From Acidimicrobiaceae bacterium (GTDB lineage: Bacteria; Actinomycetota; Acidimicrobiia; Acidimicrobiales; RAAP-2): a stretch of 64,000 nt of DNA. Shown piece after piece: positions 27,012 through 35,265 of this stretch. Positions within the stretch are counted from its first letter, which is position 1, and every line of letters begins with the position of its first letter. A program made the translations under genes and the position numbers. The notes under the pieces were generated by a model. That model saw only the letters and a list, made by a program, of their open reading frames with translations. It did not search any database and was not told the DNA's origin. The DNA is taken from contig CANGPS010000006.1 of assembly GCA_947456245.1 (NCBI GenBank), forward strand, positions 18,062-82,061. The letters are read 5' to 3'.

Positions 27012-28799
27012 ATGGCTGCCGGGACCACCTCGACGACGAACCTTCTTGACCCGCTCAAGATCCTGTGGCGTCGCCGATGGGTGATCGTCGCCTGCGTGAT
27101 CGTCGCCGTGCTTGGCATGGCGGCCCTCGACAGCGTCCGAACCCCGGTCTACCGAGCCCAGGGTTCGATCCAGTTCACCGACAAGGCCGCCCTGGCCGGC
27201 CGCGGCATCCAGACCGACGCCTTCCTTCTCAACTCGAGCGCGGTCGCCTCGGCCGCCTCGAAGGCGATCGGTCAGAAGGCGCCGAAGGTCCAGGTGACGT
27301 TGAACCCCGGGACGACGGTGGCCACCGTCTTCGCCACCGCCTCGAACCCCGTGCTCGCCTCGAGGATCGTCAACGCGTACATCCAGGGCTACATCCAGGT
27401 GCAGACCGAGAAGGCGCAGTACTACCAGCTCACCCTCGAGCAGAGCCTTCGCAAGCGCATCGACACGCTGAGCACGCAGATCGACGGCTACACGTTCCAG
27501 CTCAACGCAGAGCCCAAGGGTTCCGCGCAGGCGCAGACGACCCAGGGGCTCCTCGGCGTGGCGGTGAACAAGCGGACCGCCCTCCAGGCGCAGCTCTACG
27601 CGCTGCAGACCCAGAGCCCGACCAGCGCCGCGGTGCAGGTGGCCAACTCGTTCCCGCCCTCGAGCCCCATCAGCCCGAAGCCGACCTCCGACATCCTCCT
27701 CGCCGCCCTGGTGGGCCTGGCCGTCGGCATCGCCATCGCTCTGCTGCAAGAGGCCATCGACGACAAGATCCGATCCCGCTCCGATCTCGAGCGGGTCACC
27801 CCGGGCATCCCGGCCCTCGGCCTCATCCCGGCAATCACCGAGTGGACGGACCGGCGCGTGCCCTTGCTGATCTCCGGCGAGCAGCCGAAGGGGCCGGCGG
27901 CCGAGGCCTTCCGCTCGATTCGGACCTCGATCCAGTTCATGTCGATCGACGATCCGATCAAGACGCTGCTCGTCACCAGTGGCAACGCCACGGACGGAAA
28001 GACGACGATCAGCTGCAACCTGGCCTACACGATGGCCGCTGCCGGCCAGGACGTCGTGATCGTGGGCTGCGACCTTCGCAAGCCCAGGCTTCACGAGTTC
28101 TTCGGTGTCTCGAACGACGTCGGCTTCACCTCGGTCCTCCTCGGCGAGGCCGAGCTCGACGACGCCCTCCAGGACGTCCCTGGGAGCCCGCACCTGCGGA
28201 TCCTGCCGGCCGGACCCATCCCGCCGAACCCGTCGGAGCTCCTCGCCGGTCGACGGGCAGGGACGATCATGCAGGCACTCGCCCAGCGCTGCGACCTCAT
28301 CGTCCTCGACAGCCCCCCGCTGCTGCCGGTCTCCGACTCCGCCGTCCTCGCCGGGAGCGCTGATGCCGTGATCCTGGTGGCGGCCGCTGGCATCTCGACC
28401 AAGCGAGACACCGCCCGTTCGCTCAGCCTGCTCCAGCAGGTCGGTGCCTCCATCCGGGGAACGATCCTCAACCGGGCACCGGCCGCGGAGACGTACTCGT
28501 ACTACCGCTACGGATATGGCTACGGGTACGGATATGGGTATGGATACGGGTACGGCTACGGCAGCTCGTCTCGCTCGTCGAAGAGCACCGGAGCTCCCGG
28601 GGCTGACGGTACCGCGGGGGCCGAGGGACAGGGCGAGCAGATCACGGCCGATGCTGCGGTCATGACCGCCACGATCACCGGCACGCCGGTGAGCAGTCCG
28701 CAGGCAGCGCCATCCACCGAGACCAAGGCCGGTCGGAAGTTCGGTCGCTCGTCCAAGCGACGTGGCGGACCGTCCGACTCGTCACCGTCGACGAACTAG
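27012..28799 (+). CDS. Bacterial tyrosine kinase with Wzz domain and Tyr-Gly-rich tail
   Basis: A 595-residue fusion of a chain-length determinant (membrane segments at about 23-43 and 223-245 flanking an external coil-rich part) and a BY-kinase domain. Walker A is GNATDGKTT (about 321-329), Walker A' reads VIVGCDLRKPRL, and Walker B is DLIVLDSPPLLP. At residues 495-516 the tail holds 12 tyrosines, including nine Tyr-Gly pairs in a row, the likely autophosphorylation cluster. In such proteins, phosphorylation controls polymer length and export. The first Asp expected in Walker A' is Gly here. Start ATG 27012 has no clear Shine-Dalgarno. Confidence 0.92.
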   Translation: MAAGTTSTTNLLDPLKILWRRRWVIVACVIVAVLGMAALDSVRTPVYRAQGSIQFTDKAALAGRGIQTDAFLLNSSAVASAASKAIGQKAPKVQVTLNPGTTVATVFATASNPVLASRIVNAYIQGYIQVQTEKAQYYQLTLEQSLRKRIDTLSTQIDGYTFQLNAEPKGSAQAQTTQGLLGVAVNKRTALQAQLYALQTQSPTSAAVQVANSFPPSSPISPKPTSDILLAALVGLAVGIAIALLQEAIDDKIRSRSDLERVTPGIPALGLIPAITEWTDRRVPLLISGEQPKGPAAEAFRSIRTSIQFMSIDDPIKTLLVTSGNATDGKTTISCNLAYTMAAAGQDVVIVGCDLRKPRLHEFFGVSNDVGFTSVLLGEAELDDALQDVPGSPHLRILPAGPIPPNPSELLAGRRAGTIMQALAQRCDLIVLDSPPLLPVSDSAVLAGSADAVILVAAAGISTKRDTARSLSLLQQVGASIRGTILNRAPAAETYSYYRYGYGYGYGYGYGYGYGYGSSSRSSKSTGAPGADGTAGAEGQGEQITADAAVMTATITGTPVSSPQAAPSTETKAGRKFGRSSKRRGGPSDSSPSTN

Positions 28800-28820
28800 C
28801 CCTGCCCGGCGGGACCGAAC

Positions 28821-30770
28821 ATGGCTCCCTACAAGCACCGTCGATCTCGGCGCTTTCACTCGCTCCGCTACGGGCGAGCGCACTTCCGTCAGCACCGTGA
28901 CGGGGTCAAGCACAGCCATCGTCGGGAGCGCTCGGCGACGCTCGACCAGAAGGCGGCCGAGCGCGCCAGACGACGTCGGCCCTGGGTCATCGGAGGATCG
29001 ATCCTCTTCGTCGTGGTGGCAGCCTTCGTCATCCTCGGTTCGGCGTATCGGAGCCTGCTGAGCGCTCGGGACTCGATCGCGTCGGCGCAGGCAGGCGCCA
29101 CCGCCATCAGCCGACACCCGAACCTGCTGACCACGTCGAACGGCCGAGCTCAGCTGGCGGCCACGCTCGACTCGATGAATGAGGCCGCCACGAGCGCACG
29201 CCAGACGGTGAACTCCTCGATCTCGCTCTCCTTCCTCAGCGTCCTGCCGTTCGTCGGCCACGAGGTCGACGGGGCGCGATCGCTCGTCAACGATGCCCAG
29301 ACGCTGACCGACCAGGGGACCATCCTGCTCGAGCGCCTTCGAACACTCACCGCCAACAGCCAGGCCACCAAGATCAATCTCGCTGATCTTCAGGCCCTTT
29401 CGGACCAGATCGACGCATCGTCCGGCAAGCTCGCCACCATGGACCGGTCGCCCGCCGGGCTCTGGGGCCCGATCCGTTCGGCACGGGTGCGCTTCGACAA
29501 GGACCTGGCCTACGTCAACGGCGTGCTCGACAAGGGCGGCAAGGCGCTGCGCTACGCCGCCCCGCTGCTCGGTTCTGACGGACCACGTCGCTACTTCGTG
29601 GCGGCCGAGAACAACTCGGAGATGCGCGATCAGGGTGCCGTGCTGTCCTGGGCCCTGCTCAACACCCACGACGGCGAGTACAGCATCGACTCTCCGCAGT
29701 CGGTGTCCACCATCGGCCTCGAGTCCCCTGCGCCCTTCGTCCTGCCCCCCGGCACAGCCGAGGTCTTCGGGCCGCTCCAGCCGACGCAGATCTGGCAGTC
29801 CACCAACGCATCGGCCGACTTCCCCCTGAGCGGGGCCATCATGTCGGCGATGTACACGAAGGCCACCCGGGGTCAGACGGTCGACGGGGTCATCGGCGTC
29901 GACGTCATGGCCCTCAAGGCGCTGCTCAAGCTCACCGGACCGGTGCGGGTCGATGGGATCCCCACCGACGTGACCTCCCACAACATCGCCAGCCTCGTGC
30001 TGAACCGGCTCTACCTCAAGTACCCAGCAGGCGACTCCCAGGCGGCTCGTCGCGACCAGCTCGCCGAGATCGCCAAGGCCATCGTCGACGAGCTCAAGGG
30101 CTCCTCGGTGGACGTCGCCCGCCTGGTCAAGACCCTGGCGCTCTGCGTGCAGCAGCGCCACCTGATGATCTACGACGCCAACGCCGCCAACGAGGCCACC
30201 GTGACCTCGTTCAACGCCAGCGGCTCGATCTCGTCGAACGACCCGACACGGACCTTCCACCTCGCCGTGGAGAGCGCGGTGGCGGCCAAGATGGACTACT
30301 ACATCCACACCTCGGTGAGCTACCAGGTGCGGGTCCTCGCCGGCGGCCAGGCCTTCGTGTCGACCACGCTGACGGTCAAGAACACCGCCCCGGTGGGCGC
30401 TCACTCCTCCTACGCCCTCGGCCCCGACCACACGAACTCGTTCCTGCCGGGCCAGTACGTGTCGCGGACCTACCTCTGGTCACCGAAGGGCTCCTCGGTC
30501 GCCGGCGGCATCGACGAGTCCGGGCTCGTGGTCGACCCCACCTCGTTCACCGTGAACGCCGGCGAGACCACCACCGTCCGCTTCCAGACCTCGCTCCCCC
30601 ACGCCGTCCGCAACGGCCGGCTCACCCTGCACTTCATCCCGCAGGGCCTGCTCTACCCCCAGCGCACCACGCTGAGCGTCTCGGGCGATGGGGTCAGCTT
30701 CGGCGGCCCCACCCTCGAGTCCTGGTCGGCGACCAAGGCCCACACGTACTCGGTGAAGGTCAAGGGCTAG
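28821..30770 (+). CDS. DUF4012 membrane-anchored protein
   Basis: A 649-residue protein with a very basic N-terminus (His/Arg rich, residues 1-52), one membrane segment at about 54-75 and a large outside domain. The middle part RRYFVAAENNSEMRDQGA matches the DUF4012 family, often found in actinobacterial exopolysaccharide loci but of unknown function. The gene follows the BY-kinase by 21 bases and is probably co-transcribed. It overlaps the convergent ABC transporter end by four bases. Confidence 0.86.
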   Translation: MAPYKHRRSRRFHSLRYGRAHFRQHRDGVKHSHRRERSATLDQKAAERARRRRPWVIGGSILFVVVAAFVILGSAYRSLLSARDSIASAQAGATAISRHPNLLTTSNGRAQLAATLDSMNEAATSARQTVNSSISLSFLSVLPFVGHEVDGARSLVNDAQTLTDQGTILLERLRTLTANSQATKINLADLQALSDQIDASSGKLATMDRSPAGLWGPIRSARVRFDKDLAYVNGVLDKGGKALRYAAPLLGSDGPRRYFVAAENNSEMRDQGAVLSWALLNTHDGEYSIDSPQSVSTIGLESPAPFVLPPGTAEVFGPLQPTQIWQSTNASADFPLSGAIMSAMYTKATRGQTVDGVIGVDVMALKALLKLTGPVRVDGIPTDVTSHNIASLVLNRLYLKYPAGDSQAARRDQLAEIAKAIVDELKGSSVDVARLVKTLALCVQQRHLMIYDANAANEATVTSFNASGSISSNDPTRTFHLAVESAVAAKMDYYIHTSVSYQVRVLAGGQAFVSTTLTVKNTAPVGAHSSYALGPDHTNSFLPGQYVSRTYLWSPKGSSVAGGIDESGLVVDPTSFTVNAGETTTVRFQTSLPHAVRNGRLTLHFIPQGLLYPQRTTLSVSGDGVSFGGPTLESWSATKAHTYSVKVKG

Positions 30771-32683
30771 CCGGCGCCGGCCCCGTCGGCCTCCTGGCCG
30801 GCGAACTGGGTGCGGTAGAGGTCGGCATAGAGCCCCCCGGCCTCGAGCAACGAGGCATGGTCGCCTCGCTCGGCGATCCGGCCGTCATCGAGGACCAGGA
30901 TCTGATCCGCGTCCCTGATCGTCGAGAGACGATGGGCGATCACCAGCGAGGTGCGACCCGACAGCGTCTCCTCGAGCGCCCGCTGCACCGCCGCCTCGGA
31001 CTCCGCGTCGAGGTGCGCGGTCGCCTCGTCGAGCACGACGACCCTCGGTGCCTTGAGCAGCAGCCTGGCCAGCGCCACCCGCTGCTTCTCCCCGCCCGAC
31101 AGGCGGTAGCCGCGCTCGCCGACCACGGTGTCAAGTCCCCTTGGGAGGGATTCGACCAGCTCGGCGATCTGGGCATGGCTCAGCGCCTCCATGATCTCCG
31201 CGTCGGTGGCCGAGGGCCGGGCATAGGCGAGGTTGGCCCGGAGCGAGTCGTGGAAGAGGTGGACGTCCTGGGTCACGACGCCGACCGTGTCCTGCAGCGA
31301 GGCGAAGGCCGCCTGACGCAGGTCCGTCCCGTTGATCGAGATCGAGCCCCCATCGACGTCGTAGAGGCGCGACAGCAGCGCCGACAGCGTCGTCTTGCCG
31401 GCCCCAGAGGCGCCGACCAGGGCCGTCATCGTCCCCGGTGCGATCTCGAAGCTCACGTCGTTGATGACCTGGCCGCTCTCAGAGCGATCGAGGACAGCGA
31501 CCGCCTCGAGCGAGGCCAACGAGACCTGCTCGGCGGTCGGATAGGAGAAGGTCACGTCGTCGAAGCGCACGGTGGCCGGGCCCGGAGCGATCCACTCAGG
31601 CTCGTCGGCCTCCTTGACCATCGGCTCGAGGTCGAGCACCTCGAAGAGCCGCTCGAACGACACGAGGGTGCTCATGACGTCGAGCTGGACGCTGGAGAGC
31701 TGCGTGAGCGGACCGTAGAGGCGGCCAAGGTAGGCGGTCAGGGCCACGACGGTGCCGACCTGCAGGGCGCCGTTGATCGCCGCCACACCACCGAACCCAT
31801 AGGCGAAGGCCGTGGCCAGCGAGGCCGTGAGGGTCAGCGAGATGAAGAAGATCCGCGAGTAGGTGGCCTGGGCGATGCCGATGTCCCGGACCTTCCCAGC
31901 GCGATCCTCGAACATCTCCGCCTCGTCCGTCGCCCGGCCGAAGAGCTTGACGAGCAGGGCGCCCGAGACGTTGAACCGCTCGGTCATCACCATGTTCATC
32001 TCGGCGTTGAGCTCGTAGCCCTCTCGCATCATCGAGCCGACCCGCTGCCCGACCCGCCTCGCCGGGATGATGAACAGCGGCAGCAGGAGCAGCGAGACCA
32101 GCGTGATCTGCCAGGACAGCAGTGCCATGGTGATCAGCACGATGACGACGAGGACCGCGGAGCCCACCACGTTGGACAGCAGGTCGGTGAAGGCCTGCTG
32201 CGCCCCGATCACATCGTTGTTGAGGCGGCTGATCAGCGCACCGGTCTGGGTGCGCGAGAAGAAGGCCAGGGGCATGGACTGGATGTGGCGGAAGACCTTC
32301 GCCCTCATGTCGTAGATGAGGCTCTCGCCGATCTTCGCCGAGATGCGCCGCTCGATGAGCGACAGGGCGGCGTCGAAGATGGCGAGCCCAGCCGCGGCCA
32401 GGGCCAGGGTGACCACGAGCTGGCTGTTCTTGGCCAGGATCCCCTTGTCGATGATCGCCCGGAGGATCAGCGGGTTCACCGCCGCCACCACGGCGTCGAC
32501 GACGACGGCGACCAGGAAGATCGTCAGGATCCGGCGATACGGCAGGGCGAAGGCGAGGATCCTCCTCGTGGTCCCCTTGGCCACCCGGTGCTCGAGCACC
32601 GATCGGTCCTTGCGCATCGAGCGCATCATCGAGATGGCGCTCCCCGGAGGGCCGCCCTTGCCCATCGAGTGGCCCATGCTCAT
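30767..32683 (-). CDS. ABC exporter (fused membrane and ATPase domains)
   Basis: A 638-residue half-transporter of the MsbA/MdlB type. Six membrane segments (about residues 45-340) are followed by an ATPase domain with Walker A GASGAGKTT, Q-loop VTQDVHLF, signature LSGGEKQR, Walker B RVVVLDEATAHLD and H-loop IAHRLSTI. A segment of about 18 residues is inserted early in the ATPase domain (around EQVSLASLEAVAVLDRS). It likely works as a homodimer. Substrate unknown; it lies next to the polysaccharide cluster but on the other strand. Confidence 0.92.
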   Translation of the reverse strand: MSMGHSMGKGGPPGSAISMMRSMRKDRSVLEHRVAKGTTRRILAFALPYRRILTIFLVAVVVDAVVAAVNPLILRAIIDKGILAKNSQLVVTLALAAAGLAIFDAALSLIERRISAKIGESLIYDMRAKVFRHIQSMPLAFFSRTQTGALISRLNNDVIGAQQAFTDLLSNVVGSAVLVVIVLITMALLSWQITLVSLLLLPLFIIPARRVGQRVGSMMREGYELNAEMNMVMTERFNVSGALLVKLFGRATDEAEMFEDRAGKVRDIGIAQATYSRIFFISLTLTASLATAFAYGFGGVAAINGALQVGTVVALTAYLGRLYGPLTQLSSVQLDVMSTLVSFERLFEVLDLEPMVKEADEPEWIAPGPATVRFDDVTFSYPTAEQVSLASLEAVAVLDRSESGQVINDVSFEIAPGTMTALVGASGAGKTTLSALLSRLYDVDGGSISINGTDLRQAAFASLQDTVGVVTQDVHLFHDSLRANLAYARPSATDAEIMEALSHAQIAELVESLPRGLDTVVGERGYRLSGGEKQRVALARLLLKAPRVVVLDEATAHLDAESEAAVQRALEETLSGRTSLVIAHRLSTIRDADQILVLDDGRIAERGDHASLLEAGGLYADLYRTQFAGQEADGAGAG

Positions 32684-32752
32684 GTGGCGCCACCGCCCGC
32701 TGTCGTCATGGCTCCATCGTAGGGAGGCCCACCGCCCGGCGGTCCGGCCTGA

Positions 32753-33628
32753 TCACTCGGTGGGGCGCAGGGCGGCGGAGAGCTGCTCGGAGAGCGGGGT
32801 GAACTCCGGCATCACGAAGTCGCGTCGGAGCCAGTTGGCACCGTCGACCACCAGCGTGTGCCCGGTGATGAACGAGGCGAAGGGCGAGCTGAGCCAGGTG
32901 GCAGCCCAGCCGATCTCGCGTCGCTGACCGAGACGGCCCGCCGGGGAGCGCCGGGCGTCGACGTCCTCACCGGTCGTGCGCAGGGCCTTGAGATCGTCGC
33001 GCATCTCCTCGTGCGGGAACAGCCCCGGTGCGATGGCGTTGACCCGGATGCCGTCCGGAGCCCACTCGACGGCCAGCGACTTGGTCATGTTGACCACTGC
33101 TGCCTTGGCGGCTGCCGCGTGCGCCATGCCGGGCCCGCCGGTGAACGACTGCGTCGCCACGATGTTCACGATGGAACCGTCGAGCCCAGCCTCGACCGCA
33201 TGGCGGTAGAGCTGCTGGCTGCAGAAGAAGGTGCCGTCGACGACGATCCGATTCACGGCCCGCCACGCGTTGGGGCTCGTGGCGCTGGCGAGGACGGGGA
33301 AGTTCGCGGCGGCGTTGTTGATCAGGATCGAGGGCGCGCCCAGCGCCTCGGCCACGACTGCGAAGGCACGCTCGACCTGGTCGGCCTCTCGGACGTCGCA
33401 GGCCACGTCCACGGCTCGACCTCCGACCTCCTCCACCGCCTCGACGCCGCGCTGCCGGTGCTCAGGGTCGCGCGAGACGATGCCGATCGCCGCTCCAGCT
33501 CGCGCCAGCTCGACGGCGATGGCCCGGCCGAGGCCGGTGCCTCCCCCGGTCACGATCGCCACCCGCCCGGACAGGGCGTCGGCGGCGAGCATGCTGGTTC
33601 CGAGGGGCGGGGGATCAGGAAGGCTCAT
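32753..33628 (-). CDS. 2,4-dienoyl-CoA reductase-like short-chain dehydrogenase
   Basis: A 291-residue SDR with the cofactor motif VTGGGTGLGRAIA and NNAA. The normal catalytic Tyr-x3-Lys is replaced by MAHAAAAKAAV, so the Lys is kept and the Tyr is absent. This is the pattern of peroxisome/mitochondrial-type 2,4-dienoyl-CoA reductases, which do not use that Tyr. I start at ATG 33628. It lies one base after the stop of a dienoyl-CoA-isomerase-like crotonase, so the pair probably removes awkward double bonds during unsaturated fatty acid oxidation. Confidence 0.78.
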   Translation of the reverse strand: MSLPDPPPLGTSMLAADALSGRVAIVTGGGTGLGRAIAVELARAGAAIGIVSRDPEHRQRGVEAVEEVGGRAVDVACDVREADQVERAFAVVAEALGAPSILINNAAANFPVLASATSPNAWRAVNRIVVDGTFFCSQQLYRHAVEAGLDGSIVNIVATQSFTGGPGMAHAAAAKAAVVNMTKSLAVEWAPDGIRVNAIAPGLFPHEEMRDDLKALRTTGEDVDARRSPAGRLGQRREIGWAATWLSSPFASFITGHTLVVDGANWLRRDFVMPEFTPLSEQLSAALRPTE

Positions 33629-33629
33629 G

Positions 33630-34466
33630 TCACTTCCCCTCGAACTCGACGGGCTGCTTGGCGGCCTTTGCCGCATAGCCCGCGGGCATGTCCTCGCTCA
33701 CGAACTCGACCGAAGCGGACAGGGCCTCGAACTTGAGCGCCTCGGCGAGGCCTCGGTAGGCGAAACCGTCAATGGTCCGCTTGATCGACTGGACGGCGAG
33801 CGGCGCGTTCCGAGCGATCTCCTGTGCCAGGGCCAGGGCTGTGGGACGCAGATCCTCGAGCGTGGTCACCTCTTGGACGATGCCGAGGCGCTCGGCGGTG
33901 GCGGCGTCGATGCGGCGGCCCGTGAGGGCGAGCATCTTGGCCCAGCCCGTGCCGATCTCGTGGCTGAGGCGGAGGTCCCCACCAGCGTCGATCGACACGC
34001 CGACCTGGGCCTCCGGCAGGGCGAAGATGGCGTTGTCGGCACACAGCCGGATGTCCGCCATGAGCGCGAGCTCGAAGCCGAAGCCCAGGCAGTAGCCGTG
34101 GACGGCGACCACGATCGGCTGCGGGAGCTCCGAGAACACCCGGAAGCGCTCATGGACCCAACGGATCCCCTCGTAGTAGTTGCGGACCTTCTCTGCGGGA
34201 GACCGGCCGGTCACGCGATCCTCTGGCATCCCGAGGTCGATCCCTGCGCAGAAGGCGCGGCCCTCCGCCTGGACGACCAGCACGCGGATCCGCTCATCGA
34301 AGCGGATCTCGTCCGCTCGGACGCCGAGCTGGCGAGAGGCCTCCCAGCTCCACGCGTTGAGCTTCTCTGGATGGTCCAGCGTCAAGATGCCGACGCCGTC
34401 GTCTCGGACCTCGAGCTTGAGCTGCCACTCGTCCTCTGCAACGACCGGTGATGTGCGAAACGCCAT
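33630..34466 (-). CDS. Crotonase-fold protein, possible dienoyl-CoA isomerase
   Basis: A 278-residue enoyl-CoA hydratase/isomerase superfamily member. The first oxyanion-hole motif is AEGRAFCAGIDLG and the second region reads LPEAQVGVSIDAGGDLRL. Where hydratases have PGAGG this protein has IDAGG, an Asp at the position used by delta3,5-delta2,4-dienoyl-CoA isomerases (from my memory of the family). Start ATG 34466 gives a complete fold. It is next to the dienoyl reductase-like SDR, which supports the isomerase reading. Confidence 0.8.
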   Translation of the reverse strand: MAFRTSPVVAEDEWQLKLEVRDDGVGILTLDHPEKLNAWSWEASRQLGVRADEIRFDERIRVLVVQAEGRAFCAGIDLGMPEDRVTGRSPAEKVRNYYEGIRWVHERFRVFSELPQPIVVAVHGYCLGFGFELALMADIRLCADNAIFALPEAQVGVSIDAGGDLRLSHEIGTGWAKMLALTGRRIDAATAERLGIVQEVTTLEDLRPTALALAQEIARNAPLAVQSIKRTIDGFAYRGLAEALKFEALSASVEFVSEDMPAGYAAKAAKQPVEFEGK

Positions 34467-34587
34467 GATCCCCCCTTGAGTCGTCCGTGAGTCTCCCACT
34501 CGGACGAGGGCTTCGCCCACCCGAGAGCATCGGGTGGGCCGCGACGGGTACGTTGGCGCCATCGAGCGCACCGGGAGGACGCTGACC

Positions 34588-35247
34588 ATGGACATCTTCG
34601 AGGCCCTCTACACGACCCGTGCGATGAGGCGCGTCAGCACGGAACCGATCTCTGAGGAGATCCAGGCCTCCATCATGGACGCCGCAATCCGAGCGCCAAG
34701 CGGAGGCAACCAGCAGAACTGGCGCTTCCTGCTCGTCGACGGCGCCGAGCAGAAGGCCGCGCTCGGACCGCTGTACCGAGAGGCCATGGTCCTGCTCTGG
34801 GAGCACGTCTACAAGCCGCAGCTCGACGCTGCGGCTGCCGCCCCCGAGGCGCCGGAGTCGATCCAGTTCCTCAAGGTCCAGAGCTCGGCGCAGTGGCTGG
34901 CCGACCACTTCGAGGAGGTTCCGCTCTACCTCTTCCCCTTCGCCCAGAACGACACCAGCGGTGGCTCGATCTACCCCGCCGTCTGGTCTGCCATGCTCGC
35001 CGCCCGCGCCCACGACGTCGGCAGCTGCCTGACGATGGTGCTCGCCCTCTACGGCCCGCAGGTGCTCGAGATCCTCGGCGTTCCCGATGATGAGGGGTGG
35101 AACATGGCGGGATGCGTCTCCCTCGGACACCCCCTCGGCCGATGGGGTGTCGCCGCTCGACAGCCTGTCGACGAGGTCACGTACCGCAACACCTGGGGCA
35201 CCACTGCAGGTCTCGGCGTGACCGAGCCCCTCTGGAACCCCAGCTGA
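34588..35247 (+). CDS. Nitroreductase-family flavoprotein
   Basis: A 219-residue FMN-binding fold. The N-terminus MDIFEALYTTRAMRRV and the motif APSGGNQQNWRF are typical of the NfsA/BluB-like superfamily. The start at ATG 34588 has GGGAGG eight bases upstream. Divergent from the crotonase gene. The substrate cannot be read from the sequence; some actinobacterial members are annotated in steroid or quinone metabolism. Confidence 0.86.
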   Translation: MDIFEALYTTRAMRRVSTEPISEEIQASIMDAAIRAPSGGNQQNWRFLLVDGAEQKAALGPLYREAMVLLWEHVYKPQLDAAAAAPEAPESIQFLKVQSSAQWLADHFEEVPLYLFPFAQNDTSGGSIYPAVWSAMLAARAHDVGSCLTMVLALYGPQVLEILGVPDDEGWNMAGCVSLGHPLGRWGVAARQPVDEVTYRNTWGTTAGLGVTEPLWNPS

Positions 35248-35265
35248 GCTCGAGACATCGGACCG

